DNA of 30,850 bases, from NCBI RefSeq assembly GCF_000208925.1, contig NW_001915062.1, forward strand, positions 1-30,850, read 5' to 3'. The DNA comes from Entamoeba histolytica HM-1:IMSS (lineage: Eukaryota > Evosea > Mastigamoebida > Endamoebidae). The position numbers and the translations under genes were made by a program. Below are positions 16,744 through 26,597 of this stretch, in pieces (positions within the stretch are counted from its first letter, which is position 1; every line of letters begins with the position of its first letter). The notes below the pieces were generated by a model. The model saw only the letters and a program-made list of their open reading frames with translations. It made no database searches and had not been told where the DNA came from.

Positions 16744-17020
16744 ACTATTTTGCTATAGATGTTAACTAAGTTAATCACTTTTTTTTGTACAATATATATA
16801 CTTACAAACTTGCTCCTCCATTTCTTCTTTTTAAGATATAGAATTTTTGTTTCTAATCTCTTTTTTCTTTTTTCTTTAATTTTCCCTTAAAACACAAAAA
16901 ATAAAATTTGTGATTTAAATAAACCCTCAACAAGTTTTAAATAGATGTGAAATGAATTATTTTGAAATAGAAAGAAACCCTAAAATTTAAATATTCATAT
17001 CATTTGATTGGGGCATAGGA
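16744..17020. promoter_or_regulatory. Divergent promoter region, Rho GTPase and GRWD1-like genes
   Basis: A 277-bp AT-rich spacer. On the plus strand AACCCTCAA (16922-16930) and AACCCTAAA (16976-16984) lie upstream of the WD gene, followed by a TTTAAATATTCATAT stretch at about 16986-17000 that resembles TATA/Inr sequence. No clear box is evident for the Rho gene. Confidence 0.45.
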
Positions 17021-18574
17021 ATGGACAGAAATTCACGAAAAGCACGAAAAGCAAATAGAGTTGATATGAGTAAACACTTTGTTAACAGCAAAAAGACATT
17101 AACAACACCAATTGAAGTTAAAGAAGATGAAGAAAATAATGATGAATTAATGGAGGAGCTTGAAGATGAATTTGATGCTGAAGTTGAACCTGAAGAAGAG
17201 GGAGAAGAAGAGATTGTACAAAATGAGGAAAAAGAAACAAAAATGGATGATGGCATTGAAGAAACGGATTTAGGAGACATAAAAGGATTTGAAAAAGATG
17301 TTATTGAAGACCCAGAAGATAACGTAAAAGTTGAAACTGAAGTATATATTCCTAATCAAACTAATCCTCAAACAGAAAATGCTATGGAAGAGGAAAATGT
17401 TGAATTAGAAGTTTCTGGTGGAGCTTACAAAATGCTTCATGAGTTAAGTCTTGAATGGAGTTGTTTATCCTTTGATATTATTCCAGATACATTAGGTGCT
17501 TTAAGAACTACTGCTCCATATACTTTATACTTTGCTGCTGGAACAAATGCAGCTTCTGGAAAAAAGAATAAAGTATATACTGTCAAGGCTGAAGGAATGT
17601 GTATCACTCACCAAGATGAAGAAGATGATGATGACAGTGAAAATGCTGATCCTCTAAAACCAAAGATAGAAGAGGATCTTGATTATACTGATCCAATATT
17701 AACTACTTCTAGTGCTTTAATTCCTTGTGGAATTAATCGATGTAGAACAATGAAACAAAGACCTGGAATTGTTGGACTTTGGGGAGAGGATGGAAATGTT
17801 TATATTTATGATATGTCATCCCATATTAAAGGTGTTGATGGTGGAATAGTATCAAGTGGAAATGAATTAAAATCAACTTTACATCATAGATGTGAAGGGT
17901 TTGCATTAGATTGGTCACCTGTTGTTGAAGGAAGATTAATTACAGGAACATTAAATGGTAGAATTATGTTATGGGAAGAAAGAGGAGGAGAATGGAGAGG
18001 AAGTCCTGAGAGTTATATGGGTCATAAGAGTAGTGTTGAAGATCTTCAATGGTCACCAAAAGAAGCTGATGTATTTTTGAGTTGTTCTGTTGACCACACG
18101 ATTAGGTTGTGGGATGCTAGAACAAAGAAACAGTGTGTTAAAAGTATTATTGCACATAATTGTGATGTTAATGTAGTCAATTGGAATAAAATTAACCCCT
18201 TTTATATTGTTTCTGGTGGGGATGATGGAGAGCTTAAAGTTTGGGACTTTAGACAATTTGATTTTCCTTATGCCACATTTAATTGGCATAAAAAAGCAAT
18301 CACTAGTGTTGAATGGTGTCCACATGATGAAAGTTCATTTTTGGCATCAAGTGAAGATGACTCAATTAGTTTCTGGGATATATCAATGGAAGCTGATAGA
18401 GAAGTTGCTGAAGAATATCATATTCAAGAAATTGAACAAATTCCACCACAGTTGATGTTCCTTCATCAAGGGCAAAAAGGAATCAAAGAAGCACATTGGC
18501 ATGAACAAATACAAGGAGTTGTTGTATCAACTGCATGGGATGGAATGAATATTTTCCAACCATGTAATTTCTAA
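17021..18574 (+). CDS. RRB1: GRWD1/RRB1-like glutamate-rich WD40 protein (ribosome assembly)
   Basis: A protein of 517 aa. There is a basic N-terminus, then a long acidic region (about 28-135). The GRWD1-type segment follows: YKMLHELSLEWSCLSFDIIPDTLGALR, TLYFAAGTNA. After another acidic loop (EEDDDDSEN) comes a WD40 propeller, roughly 235-515. Diagnostic stretches are EGFALDWSPVVEGRLITG, SVEDLQWSPKEADVF, HNCDVNVVNWNK, GGDDGELKVWDFRQF, ITSVEWCPHDESSF and PPQLMFLHQG...KEAHWH, which parallel human GRWD1 closely. Family knowledge: yeast Rrb1 is the dedicated chaperone of ribosomal protein uL3 and is needed for 60S assembly in the nucleolus. It shares this role area with the LAS1-like gene in the same block. 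Confidence 0.93.
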   Translation: MDRNSRKARKANRVDMSKHFVNSKKTLTTPIEVKEDEENNDELMEELEDEFDAEVEPEEEGEEEIVQNEEKETKMDDGIEETDLGDIKGFEKDVIEDPEDNVKVETEVYIPNQTNPQTENAMEEENVELEVSGGAYKMLHELSLEWSCLSFDIIPDTLGALRTTAPYTLYFAAGTNAASGKKNKVYTVKAEGMCITHQDEEDDDDSENADPLKPKIEEDLDYTDPILTTSSALIPCGINRCRTMKQRPGIVGLWGEDGNVYIYDMSSHIKGVDGGIVSSGNELKSTLHHRCEGFALDWSPVVEGRLITGTLNGRIMLWEERGGEWRGSPESYMGHKSSVEDLQWSPKEADVFLSCSVDHTIRLWDARTKKQCVKSIIAHNCDVNVVNWNKINPFYIVSGGDDGELKVWDFRQFDFPYATFNWHKKAITSVEWCPHDESSFLASSEDDSISFWDISMEADREVAEEYHIQEIEQIPPQLMFLHQGQKGIKEAHWHEQIQGVVVSTAWDGMNIFQPCNF

Positions 18575-18700
18575 TTCCCTTTTATAATAATTGAATGACT
18601 TTGTGAAACAATACAATAAGTATCAAATACTTTTTAATATAAAATTATTGATGTATCTTATTTATTTACAAAGGATAAAAAGAAATGATTAATAAATTAT

Positions 18701-20044
18701 TCAATTTCCAAAGACAATATCGATTTGTTCTTTAGATGCTTTTGATTTAAATTCATTGCATAATATATCAGCATCCCAGATTAATTGATAGTCAAATACA
18801 TTTGTTAGTGTTAATGTGAATTGCATCATAATATCAAAATCTAAGTCTTGAGTTAAAATAAATTCACGGTGCATACTTAGTATTGCAGCCATAACAAATA
18901 AAAACATTTTATCTTCTGGTTTTGCAAGAATAAAATCCCATACCCTCTTAATGTCTTGTGGATTTAATTCACGCTTAAATAATAAAGCAATACTTCTCCA
19001 ACAAAACATATAATCAACTTGAGCTTTACTAAAGGCATCTGCTATCTCTTTATCAAGAACTTGAATAATTACTTGAAGTTTATTAAGACTTGCTGATGCG
19101 TTTGTTTGAATAAGATAAAATGGTCTTATCAGTTTCATCATTAAATAAAAAATGATAAATGACTCTAATTCATTTTTACTATATTCCATACATAATGCAC
19201 AAATTTCATTCATCCCTTGCACATACATTGTTTCCATATCATATATCCCATAACACATTAATATTCTTTTTAGTGCCTCTACAGGTTTATCTGTCCATTG
19301 AACATTGTTTAATACAGTTCTATTTAAATCTTTTTCAATTTGTGTTTCAATTGAATCAATATCTTTCCATCTTTTCTTTTGTTCAGGAAAGAAAGAATTC
19401 CATTGTAATTGAAGTGTTTCATATTTCTTTTTCCAAAGACTTAATACATCATTTTTTTTTGAATAGTCTTTCATTTCTCCTTCACAAATCATCCAAGCAA
19501 TACACCTTGATTCATCATCACATCCAACATATTTAACAGCATTTTTAACTTCATTCATTTGATTATGTACTTCAATATATTTAATACTACAAGAAGAAAT
19601 ATCTAATGTATGACTGTTCATCCATTGTTTTCTTGAAGTAATTCTAATTGGGTCTTCATTAACTTTTTTAGTATATAAACAAATCATAGACATAGATTTT
19701 CTAAATGATTCATTATTACATAATTTAGTTTCAACTTTATAATATCCTTCTTTTTCATCTCCTTTATCAAGAATTAATTTAATTCCTTTTTTACTTATAC
19801 TTTTCAACATAACTTCAATACCTTCGCTTGATTCAAATTGATATGTAGGAATACTAAATGGTAAAACACTGCTAAATTCGAATGAAACTTCATAAATCAT
19901 TTGTGACATTAACAATGAACTTTTTCTTGTTTGTTTATATTTAATACCAATACAATCTCTAAAACAAAAATCTACTTTATATTCATTAATATCATTTACT
20001 GGGTTTTGCCAATGTCTTGATAAAAGATCAAATATTGACTCCAT
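18701..20044 (-). CDS. TBC-domain Rab GTPase-activating protein (TBC1D15/Gyp7-like)
   Basis: A protein of 447 aa. The C-terminal TBC domain spans about 200-440. The arginine finger lies in IEKDLNR (236-242, Arg242) and the glutamine finger in YVQGM (274-278, Gln276), so both catalytic residues are present. Further matches are ILMCYGIYDMETMYVQGMNEICAL, FCWRSIALLFKREL and DIKRVWDFILAK. Dual-finger hydrolysis accelerates GTP turnover on Rabs. The N-terminal 200 residues are not recognised; they may be a divergent lipid- or Rab-binding region as in TBC1D15. Overall order and the QIEKDxNRT start suggest the TBC1D15/Gyp7 class, but the target Rab is unknown. The gene is intronless as read, and 89 bp downstream of the next minus-strand gene. 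Confidence 0.92.
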   Translation of the reverse strand: MESIFDLLSRHWQNPVNDINEYKVDFCFRDCIGIKYKQTRKSSLLMSQMIYEVSFEFSSVLPFSIPTYQFESSEGIEVMLKSISKKGIKLILDKGDEKEGYYKVETKLCNNESFRKSMSMICLYTKKVNEDPIRITSRKQWMNSHTLDISSCSIKYIEVHNQMNEVKNAVKYVGCDDESRCIAWMICEGEMKDYSKKNDVLSLWKKKYETLQLQWNSFFPEQKKRWKDIDSIETQIEKDLNRTVLNNVQWTDKPVEALKRILMCYGIYDMETMYVQGMNEICALCMEYSKNELESFIIFYLMMKLIRPFYLIQTNASASLNKLQVIIQVLDKEIADAFSKAQVDYMFCWRSIALLFKRELNPQDIKRVWDFILAKPEDKMFLFVMAAILSMHREFILTQDLDFDIMMQFTLTLTNVFDYQLIWDADILCNEFKSKASKEQIDIVFGN

Positions 20045-20133
20045 TTTAATTGGAATAAAATCAAAATATACAAATCCATTTAACTATTTAATTGAGTTTT
20101 ATGTTTATTCTTTCTTTTATTTAATTTATATTG

Positions 20134-20724
20134 TCAATAACAAACTGATGTTAAATTAATTACTCCTTTGACCATCCATTGATCATTAACTTTAACACGA
20201 ACATCTTGAATAAATCCTAATACTTCTGTCTTACTATTCATATGATGTGTATGTTTTACACTAAGTACAATTCCACTTGGTATTTGTGTAGATCCGTTAG
20301 GTTGTGTAGATTCATCAAAAGAATTATCTTGATTTTTAGATGTACGAATTGCTTGACGAGGTTTATAGTCTATTTTCTTTTCTTCAATTTCTTCTGTTTT
20401 TGTGTTTCCAGTAATTAAAACAATATCTTTTGTAGTTTGTTTTCCATGATCTTTTGTATTGTTATTATCATGACTATTTTCTTTATCAACTCCTTTCTTT
20501 CCAGGAGTTGTTGGAGTTGAATTGCTAATGTCTTCTTTACTTTTAGATTTTGTCTTTGAAACAATTTGAAGTAATGATGGTGATTTTCTTCCACTTTTAT
20601 CTTCTTCAACAAGAATTGGAAAATGCCCTTTATTATTTTGTTCTTTTTTTAATGTTTTAACTCGATTTTGTGGTAATGGTTTTGCAAATTTGCGTTGTTC
20701 TATCAACGGACGTTCATCACTCAT
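20134..20724 (-). CDS. Low-complexity protein of unknown function
   Basis: A protein of 196 aa that I do not recognise. The first 140 residues are charged and probably disordered, rich in Lys, Ser, Thr, Asn and Glu, with short basic clusters (KTKSKSKED) and several Ser/Thr-Pro sites (STPTTPG, GRKSPS) that could be phosphorylated. The last 45 residues are different: IPSGIVLSVKHTHHM and LGFIQDVRVKVNDQWMVKGVINLTSVCY look like regular beta strands and may be a small folded end or an interaction segment. Hydrophobic content is low and there is no signal peptide. An open reading frame with sustained low-complexity but non-random codons, flanked by short spacers like its neighbours, supports a real gene. 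Confidence 0.75.
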   Translation of the reverse strand: MSDERPLIEQRKFAKPLPQNRVKTLKKEQNNKGHFPILVEEDKSGRKSPSLLQIVSKTKSKSKEDISNSTPTTPGKKGVDKENSHDNNNTKDHGKQTTKDIVLITGNTKTEEIEEKKIDYKPRQAIRTSKNQDNSFDESTQPNGSTQIPSGIVLSVKHTHHMNSKTEVLGFIQDVRVKVNDQWMVKGVINLTSVCY

Positions 20725-22095
20725 TTTCTTTAAATTTCCAAGTTTTATATTTTTTTATTTAATTTTTTTATTTTAGAATTTATTTTCGATTGAGGGAATA
20801 GAACAAATTTTGTTGATCGTTGTTTTACTTAATATTATTATAACAACTGAATGATGGAAAGAATAACCCGTAAAGTAAAGAATCAATAAGACATTAACTA
20901 ATTAATTGATTATTATTTTTGAAGCTGTTTCAAAAAAAAAATACTAAATAGATGACATAAATAATTCAATACCATAGAGTAAGAATGGTTGATGTATTAG
21001 TATTAAATCTATAAACTGTAAAGATGAGAAAGAAAAAGAAAGGAGTATCCTAAAAGATAAAAAAATACAGAACAAAATTTACATTATCAAAAAGTACTTT
21101 ATTGTTATTCTTTCACTGAAGAAGTTAATACTACCCATATGTGTTTTATTGAATAAAAATAAATAAATTAAAGTTTTAGTAGATATTATTTTTTACTTCA
21201 ATTTGTTCAGGTGAGTTTATTTCATTCATTATCTTCAGATTATTGTTCATGACATACTTCTATGTCTATATTTTACCACAATTATTTCATTAGATATTTC
21301 ATTCTTATTTCATGTTCTTATTCATTATATTTTTCAAAATTATTTTATATTGAATTATAATGTTTTGTTCTTTCATCATTCTTTGTTGACTAATCCGTTT
21401 ATTATCATTATTAATGTAATTTTATTAAATTGTCTTATTTTTTCTTGGAATATTTTGTCGATTTCAAGTTTATTAGTAAACATCAGAACTATCTTTTTTT
21501 ATCATTTACATTTATATTTATCATTTGTTTTATTTTCTATATAAATGTCTAGTCTTTTATGAAGTATTCAATTTTATTGACTATTTATTGTTTCAATAAA
21601 TTGAATATTTCATTATTTTTTTATTCTTCTTTTGAATATACTAATTTCATTTTTATTGAATATTTATTTCATTTTATTCTCTCTTGTTTTATTCTCTATC
21701 ATTTATTCATCATATTTATTTTATATTTCAATTGAGTTATTCTTATAATATATTTTTTTATTAATTCATGTCTAATTTATTTTTTCATATTTACAATATT
21801 ATTTATTATTATATGTTCAAATGTTGTTATCATGTCATTACAAATATTGCAAAATTTCATTTATCATTTAATGTGTTTATTAATTTCATACAAATATACC
21901 ATTTTCTTTCATTAAATTCATTGTTTATATTCATTTCTTTTTATATTAATATTAATCATTAATTATTCTTTTTTTACTTTGATATGTTATTATATTAATT
22001 TTCTTTATTCATTCTCTTTATAATGAAATAAATAAATGAAATGACTGAAATAAATGATTAAACTTTCATTTTATGTTATTTCTCTTTTACTATTA
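20725..22095. other. AT-rich desert, left part
   Basis: It begins with the promoter of the preceding minus-strand gene. From about 21180 to 22080 the plus strand is T-rich (minus strand A-rich), with open frames of only 64 codons or less that encode Phe/Ile/Leu/Tyr runs. I see no supportable gene. Confidence 0.65.
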
Positions 22096-22899
22096 TTACT
22101 TTTCTTTTTGTTTAATAAAAACAACACATCGAGTGTGAATACTTTTATTTCGTTTCAATTCCTGTGATTTATTTTGATGTGAAATATTATGGATATTCTT
22201 TTCCGCAAAGTGTATCTGATATTCATTTATATGAAAATGAATGTTGAAAATAATATGATTATGTTTTATATTTTTCTTTATAAACATCGGTATCACTACA
22301 TTTAAATTTAAACAAATAATCATTTGTTTGATTATATAGTTTAAATGTATATTGTAATTTAATATCAATTTTCATCATTCTTTTCATTCTTCCTTTTGAT
22401 TCTAATAAAAATACAAATGATTTTGAGTGATTTATATAACTACGAATTTCATTAATTTTAAAATTAACATATCTCCAATTTTTATTTCATTCAGAATATT
22501 CATTATTAATTATAATATGTATGTTATTCTTTATTTTTTGACAAAATACTGATGTATTTTTTCAATTCATCATTATTTCAATCAATTATTTCATTTTCTA
22601 TTTTTCTATTTGTCTTTTCTTCTATTTTGTTGATTTGATTGATTTGTATGATATTCATCTTATTGTTCATAATATCTACTCTCTAATTAATCATTATATT
22701 GTATTTCACTTTCATCTTTATTCTTCTTAAATTTTGGTTTAGTTTTATTAATTTCTTCATCTAATTTCATGATTTTATCTTCCATATTCATTTCTTCAAT
22801 ATAAATGATTTTCTCTAATAAGTTATTCTTTGTTTTTTGAAGTGAGTCAACATCATTAGATTCTATTATGATTCTTTCCATTTTATTCAATACAGACAT
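22096..22899 (-). pseudogene. Decayed TLDc-like gene, copy A
   Basis: The minus strand holds three short frames that read as one gene broken by frameshifts and stops. The N-terminal piece (22899-22687, 70 codons) is a Lys/Glu-rich coiled coil starting MSVLNKMERI. The middle (about 22590-22270) reads KKYISVFCQKIKNN...NEYSE*NKNW, INEIRSYINHSKSFVFLLES, then TFKLYNQTNDYLFKFKCSD. The end (22368-22096) reads FHINEYQIHFAEKN. The order and the SKSFVF...LESKGRM segment resemble the TLDc proteins that are numerous in Entamoeba, recognised from memory and without a search. It is homologous to the relic at 26180-26597. At least two in-frame stops and one frameshift are visible. A rapidly evolving intron-bearing gene is a less likely reading. 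Confidence 0.5.
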
Positions 22900-23986
22900 T
22901 ATTTTGTTGAATGTTTCTTGTCATTTCTATCATTAATCTTTCTTCTGATTATTTAATCCATCATAACAACTATTCAATTTCCTCATTTAATAGTTTATTC
23001 ATATATTTCATTCCCTTTTATTTCATAAACATTAATACAAACTAAATAAGAATGATAAATGTTAGTAAATTCAACGAATGAATGATGAATAATTTGAAGT
23101 TTTTCTACTACTTCTTTAAATCAATTTAAATCCTGTTTATTAACTCTTCCAAATTAATTTCAAATGATTAACAAAAATAATGAGTGTTTAATAGTTAAAT
23201 ATATGTTAATAACACAAGAACCAATGAAGAATTTGTCAAGATTCTACTTTAACAAACAATAATTTTAATAATTTACAAACAACTAATTCAATATAATAAT
23301 GATAAATGTTTATAAATTTAACATAAAATAAATGATGTATTATACGATTCAATTCAACATTTCTTAACAACTTATTTGACAATTTGAATAATTAACTCAA
23401 TCTAAACATTCATTTATTAATCTATTCATTGTTTCTTTTTTTCTTTTCTTTCCATATTTCTATTTCATTATATCATTCTTTTTCAATTTACTTCATATTT
23501 CATATTTACATTATCTTATCAAACACATTCTATTTATTCTGTTTTACATTCAATTTCATATCTTATTTCACTTTTATTCACATTTTCAAAGTATTTTATT
23601 TATACAACATATTTTAATTTTTAGTCAAACTGACACAGCATCTCTTGTTTGTTCAAGAATAAATAATTCTTCATTTCTTTACACGAACAATGATAATACT
23701 CAATATCCATGATACTAAACAATGTTATATTCTTTATATTGAAAAATATACAAAAATCATTCAATTCAACGAGTGAAATGAAGAGAAATAAGTTAAAGAA
23801 ATACAGATAAAGAAAATATAGAAATTGAAATAACAAAAAATGGGTTATTATTAAATTATAGAAAAATAAATTATAATTGAATTATATTATATAGAATATG
23901 ATAATAGTAAATAAATAGTTTGTTATTAATTAATTGGTTGTATATTAAACCACAAAACTTATATTTTTCATTCTATGCAAAACAAC
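22900..23986. other. AT-rich desert, no gene seen
   Basis: Nothing supportable: short AT-rich frames only. The 71-codon minus frame near 23621-23836 and the 62-codon plus frame near 23429-23617 have no family features. Confidence 0.6.
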
Positions 23987-24108
23987 CAAGGGTTAATTCT
24001 CTAAATAAACTCTGTTTTATGTTTGCAAGAGTAAAACCTTGATTTTCTCACACCTCTATAGAAGAGAATGTGTAGTTCAAACCTGGGACATTTATTATTT
24101 GATTGAAC
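23987..24108. ncRNA. Candidate structured RNA element
   Basis: This 122-bp island is less AT-rich than its surroundings, has no open frame, and contains consecutive stems. Stem 1: CAAGGGTT (23987-23994) with AACCTTG (24035-24041), one bulge. Nested inside it is ACTCT (24009-24013) with AGAGT (24028-24032). Stem 2: ACAC-CTCT (24050-24057) with AGAG-aat-GTGT (24063-24073). Stem 3: GTTCAA (24075-24080) with TTGAAC (24103-24108). I recognise no tRNA, snRNA or snoRNA family, and the strand is unknown because inverted repeats are symmetric. It could be a structural RNA or a relic. Confidence 0.35.
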
Positions 24109-24501
24109 GTCATTTTTTATCATTTTCCTTTTTTTATTGAGAAGAAATGTAGAATTGAAATAATGTTTTTCATAATTAAATTATTCAAAATAATTTCTTG
24201 ATTAGTTTTATTCTATTAAAAAAGACAATAATCAATTTGTTACATGTCTTTATTGAAAAGTCTCTTTCTATGTTAGTTCATGAATTATCATGGAAATTGG
24301 TTAGAATATCTTGTATAAGAAAAGTGATGGAAGGGATGAAAGTAAGTAAGAATGATTGTGTGTGGTAGATTACAAAGACAGATGTCATTGAATCTGAATA
24401 ACACCAGCCACATCGGGTGGGGGAAAGGAAAATTAAGAAATATCCGAACAGAAAAACAATTTAGTGATTTATGAATCTACATTGTTATTAACTTTTTATT
24501 T
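24109..24501. other. Intergenic, with a GC-richer patch downstream of FIP1
   Basis: No ORF. At about 24350-24430 there is a patch of higher GC, with CCAC and GTGG around ATCGG (24409-24421). It lies roughly 70-150 bp beyond the FIP1 stop, so it could be 3' UTR or a separate small RNA. Nothing is recognised. Confidence 0.5.
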
Positions 24502-25161
24502 CTATCGTTTTCTCCGTGGTGATCGTTCACGTCTTCTAGACCTGGATCTTCGACTATGTTCTGTTCGACTCTCATGCTCCCTTCTTTTATGTTCATCACG
24601 TTCTCTTCTACTTTCTCTATCTCTACTTTCTTTATCTCTGCGTTCTCGGTCTCTACTTTCTCTTTTACTCTCTTTATCTCGGCTTTCTCTCTTCTCACTC
24701 TGACGTGTTTTTCTTTCTTCATGCTTGTCATTCCCTCGTTCTCGGCGTTCTTCTTTTTTTGGCTCTTCTTTGCTTTCCTCGATTTTTGGTTCATTTTTTA
24801 TTTTGTTCTTTGGTTCTAAATCCATGATTGCTTGCTTTGTTTTGACTGTGGTATCTACTGTTGTGATTTCTTTCTCTGCTAAGGAGTTTTTGTACAACTC
24901 TCTCAGTTTCTTTGCATATGCAGACCACGTCTTTTCATTAAACCCATAGTTGAAATATTCTTCGAGGTTTGCTCCTTCTGTCTCCCATGGTTTGTCTTCT
25001 GGTGCAAGTGTTTCAAATCCTTTTTCCCCTGTGAAAACTTCCCAATATCTGTTGAAGTCTTCATCCGCAACAAAGTGTGAGAAGTTAAATAGAAGGAGTT
25101 GGTAAAATCTATAACTTTCATCAGACGGTGTTTGTGGTTTTTGTGGTGTGTTTTGTTGCAT
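24502..25161 (-). CDS. FIP1: FIP1-like polyadenylation factor
   Basis: A protein of 219 aa. The Fip1 signature is clear at residues 56-85: DKPWETEGANLEEYFNYGFNEKTWSAYAKK, in which the KPW, the DYFNYGF-like EYFNYGF and the xTWxxYxxK elements match the family. The N-terminal 55 residues are helical and unassigned. From about 110 the chain is charged and low in complexity, ending in a long RE/RD/RS tract (about 140-219, RSRRRERSPRRKR), comparable to the C-terminus of animal FIP1. Family knowledge: FIP1 bridges poly(A) polymerase to CPSF and, through basic and RS regions, can bind U-rich RNA near poly(A) sites. It is isolated in the desert, and its coding GC content stands out from the flanks. 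Confidence 0.9.
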   Translation of the reverse strand: MQQNTPQKPQTPSDESYRFYQLLLFNFSHFVADEDFNRYWEVFTGEKGFETLAPEDKPWETEGANLEEYFNYGFNEKTWSAYAKKLRELYKNSLAEKEITTVDTTVKTKQAIMDLEPKNKIKNEPKIEESKEEPKKEERRERGNDKHEERKTRQSEKRESRDKESKRESRDRERRDKESRDRESRRERDEHKRREHESRTEHSRRSRSRRRERSPRRKR

Positions 25162-26179
25162 TACTTCTTTTCAGATTTTTTCTTTTCAACTCAAGTTAGA
25201 ATGAAGATATTATGAATCACTTTTAACCAACTTTTGTCATCTTTGTCACTCATTATAAAAGGTATTTTCCTCTTTATTTCTAGTATTTATCATTGAGCAT
25301 GTTTTATTTGCAGTGATGTTTTTGTTATTTAACTTTTGTTTTTTGATGTTCTATCAACAAAAGAAATACTCGTCAAAATATTGAATTGTTGAGTGCAATA
25401 TTACACAGTCAATGAAACAAGAAGAGAATTTCTTTTCATATTGGGAGTGATGAATATCCTGGAAAATGAGCAAAGACAAAACCAGAAGAATGAGGAATAG
25501 ATGTTTTTTTTTGATAAATAAACAGTTAGAAAATAATCATCAACCATCAAATAAATGATGGTTTTAGTATATCTGAATACAATAGTTTGACATTGAGAAG
25601 GTTAGAATGTGTAGATATAATTTATAAGAAATTGTTATTCAATACATTAGTATTGTTGATTCATTTTAATGACTGAGTTTTATACACTAGACTATGTCAG
25701 CACAATTTCACAACATTCTATGTAAATAAATTTGAGGTATTTTCTGATGAATTGAATAGGTGGTTTGGTATTTCAACAAAGGATATGATTGAACTTGAGA
25801 AAATAGACTAACAATTGACAATAACAAGAGAGATAAATGAAAAACACATGTTATGAATGATATTGAAAATACAAACAACTCATAAATTATGTGAAATTGG
25901 TATTTTCAACAAAAGAAATGAATGAATAGTATGATGTTAATAAAAATAATATATTAGTTGTTTATTTTACTTGATTCTAATAATTATTCATTTCATGTAA
26001 ATGTCAATTTTATTATATATGGATTTTGTTATGTTTTAAATACATAACTACAATTATTAATGAAAAAAAATTTTCTTTTACTTCATCAAGTATTATTCTT
26101 TCATTATAAATAAAAGATAGTTAATAAAAGTCATTTCATTTAAACTACAATTATTCAACTTAATGAAAAATTGATTATT
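25162..26179. other. AT-rich spacer with short relic-like frames
   Basis: It contains the FIP1 promoter and no complete gene. Two short frames with protein-like composition occur on the plus strand: one around 25410-25500 (encoding EFLFILGVMNILENEQ) and one at 25677-25811. Both are broken. No TATA/GAAC set supports expression. Confidence 0.5.
25677..25811 (+). pseudogene. Short relic of a coding region, unknown family
   Basis: A 44-codon open segment without an initiating ATG, between stops, reads VLYTRLCQHNFTTFYVNKF then EVFSDELNRWFGISTKDMIE. It has non-random, protein-like composition in an AT desert. It is not recognised. A faint resemblance to the VLP...NFxSFVxxLN stretch of heat-shock-factor DNA-binding domains was considered and is too weak to assign. 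Confidence 0.25.
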
Positions 26180-26597
26180 CATTTCTGTTTAAATGAATAT
26201 TGTTAACAATATGATTGTGTTTCATCATTTTTTATAAACAACAAACATCATCATTTCAAATTCAAATAATGTCTTGAGTGATTAAATAAATTTGTTTATT
26301 GTTTAATATCAATTTTCATTCTTCATTTTAACTTTAATGAAAATACAAATGATTTTTAACCATTTATATCCAACAGTAATTATCAATTTTAGAATTAATA
26401 TATCCTTCATTTTTATTTCCTTCTTTATCTTCAATGATACTTATTATATTTTTGTTATTCATTATTCTTTGTTTAAACGTTGATATATTTTTATTCCAAT
26501 CATCATTGTCTGAATTAAATAATATATTAGTTATTATTTTTCTATCAATTCTTATATTTTCTAAGAGAGAATATAAACAATGCATTAAAATTGCCAA
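26180..26597 (-). pseudogene. Decayed TLDc-like gene, copy B
   Basis: The minus strand includes a 77-codon frame (26597-26364) reading ILFNSDNDDWNKN then RIMNNKNIISIIEDKEGNKNE and GYINSKIDNYCWI. This resembles the FDSDxDGxN...NKxNLYFI...GYINxKI pattern I associate with Entamoeba TLDc proteins. After a stop, homology continues as KNHLYFH and then LFNHSRHYLNLK and NDETQSYC with more stops. DNA identity to copy A is direct, with 17-18-nt exact blocks at 22358-22375/26302-26319 and 22407-22423/26340-26356. It is truncated and non-functional as read. Confidence 0.55.

Noticed and set aside
24060..24110. tRNA-like T-arm around GTTCAAACC
   Set aside because: No acceptor, D or anticodon arms fit, and the supposed T-stem does not pair; the bases pair instead in a longer stem with TTGAAC.
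24464..24949. Several plus-strand frames over FIP1
   Set aside because: Antisense shadows of the RE/RS-rich tail, giving Ser/Leu/Arg runs.
25677..25811. Heat-shock-factor DNA-binding domain remnant
   Set aside because: Only a short faint similarity to the VLP...NFxSF stretch; the rest does not fit, so the family is left unassigned.
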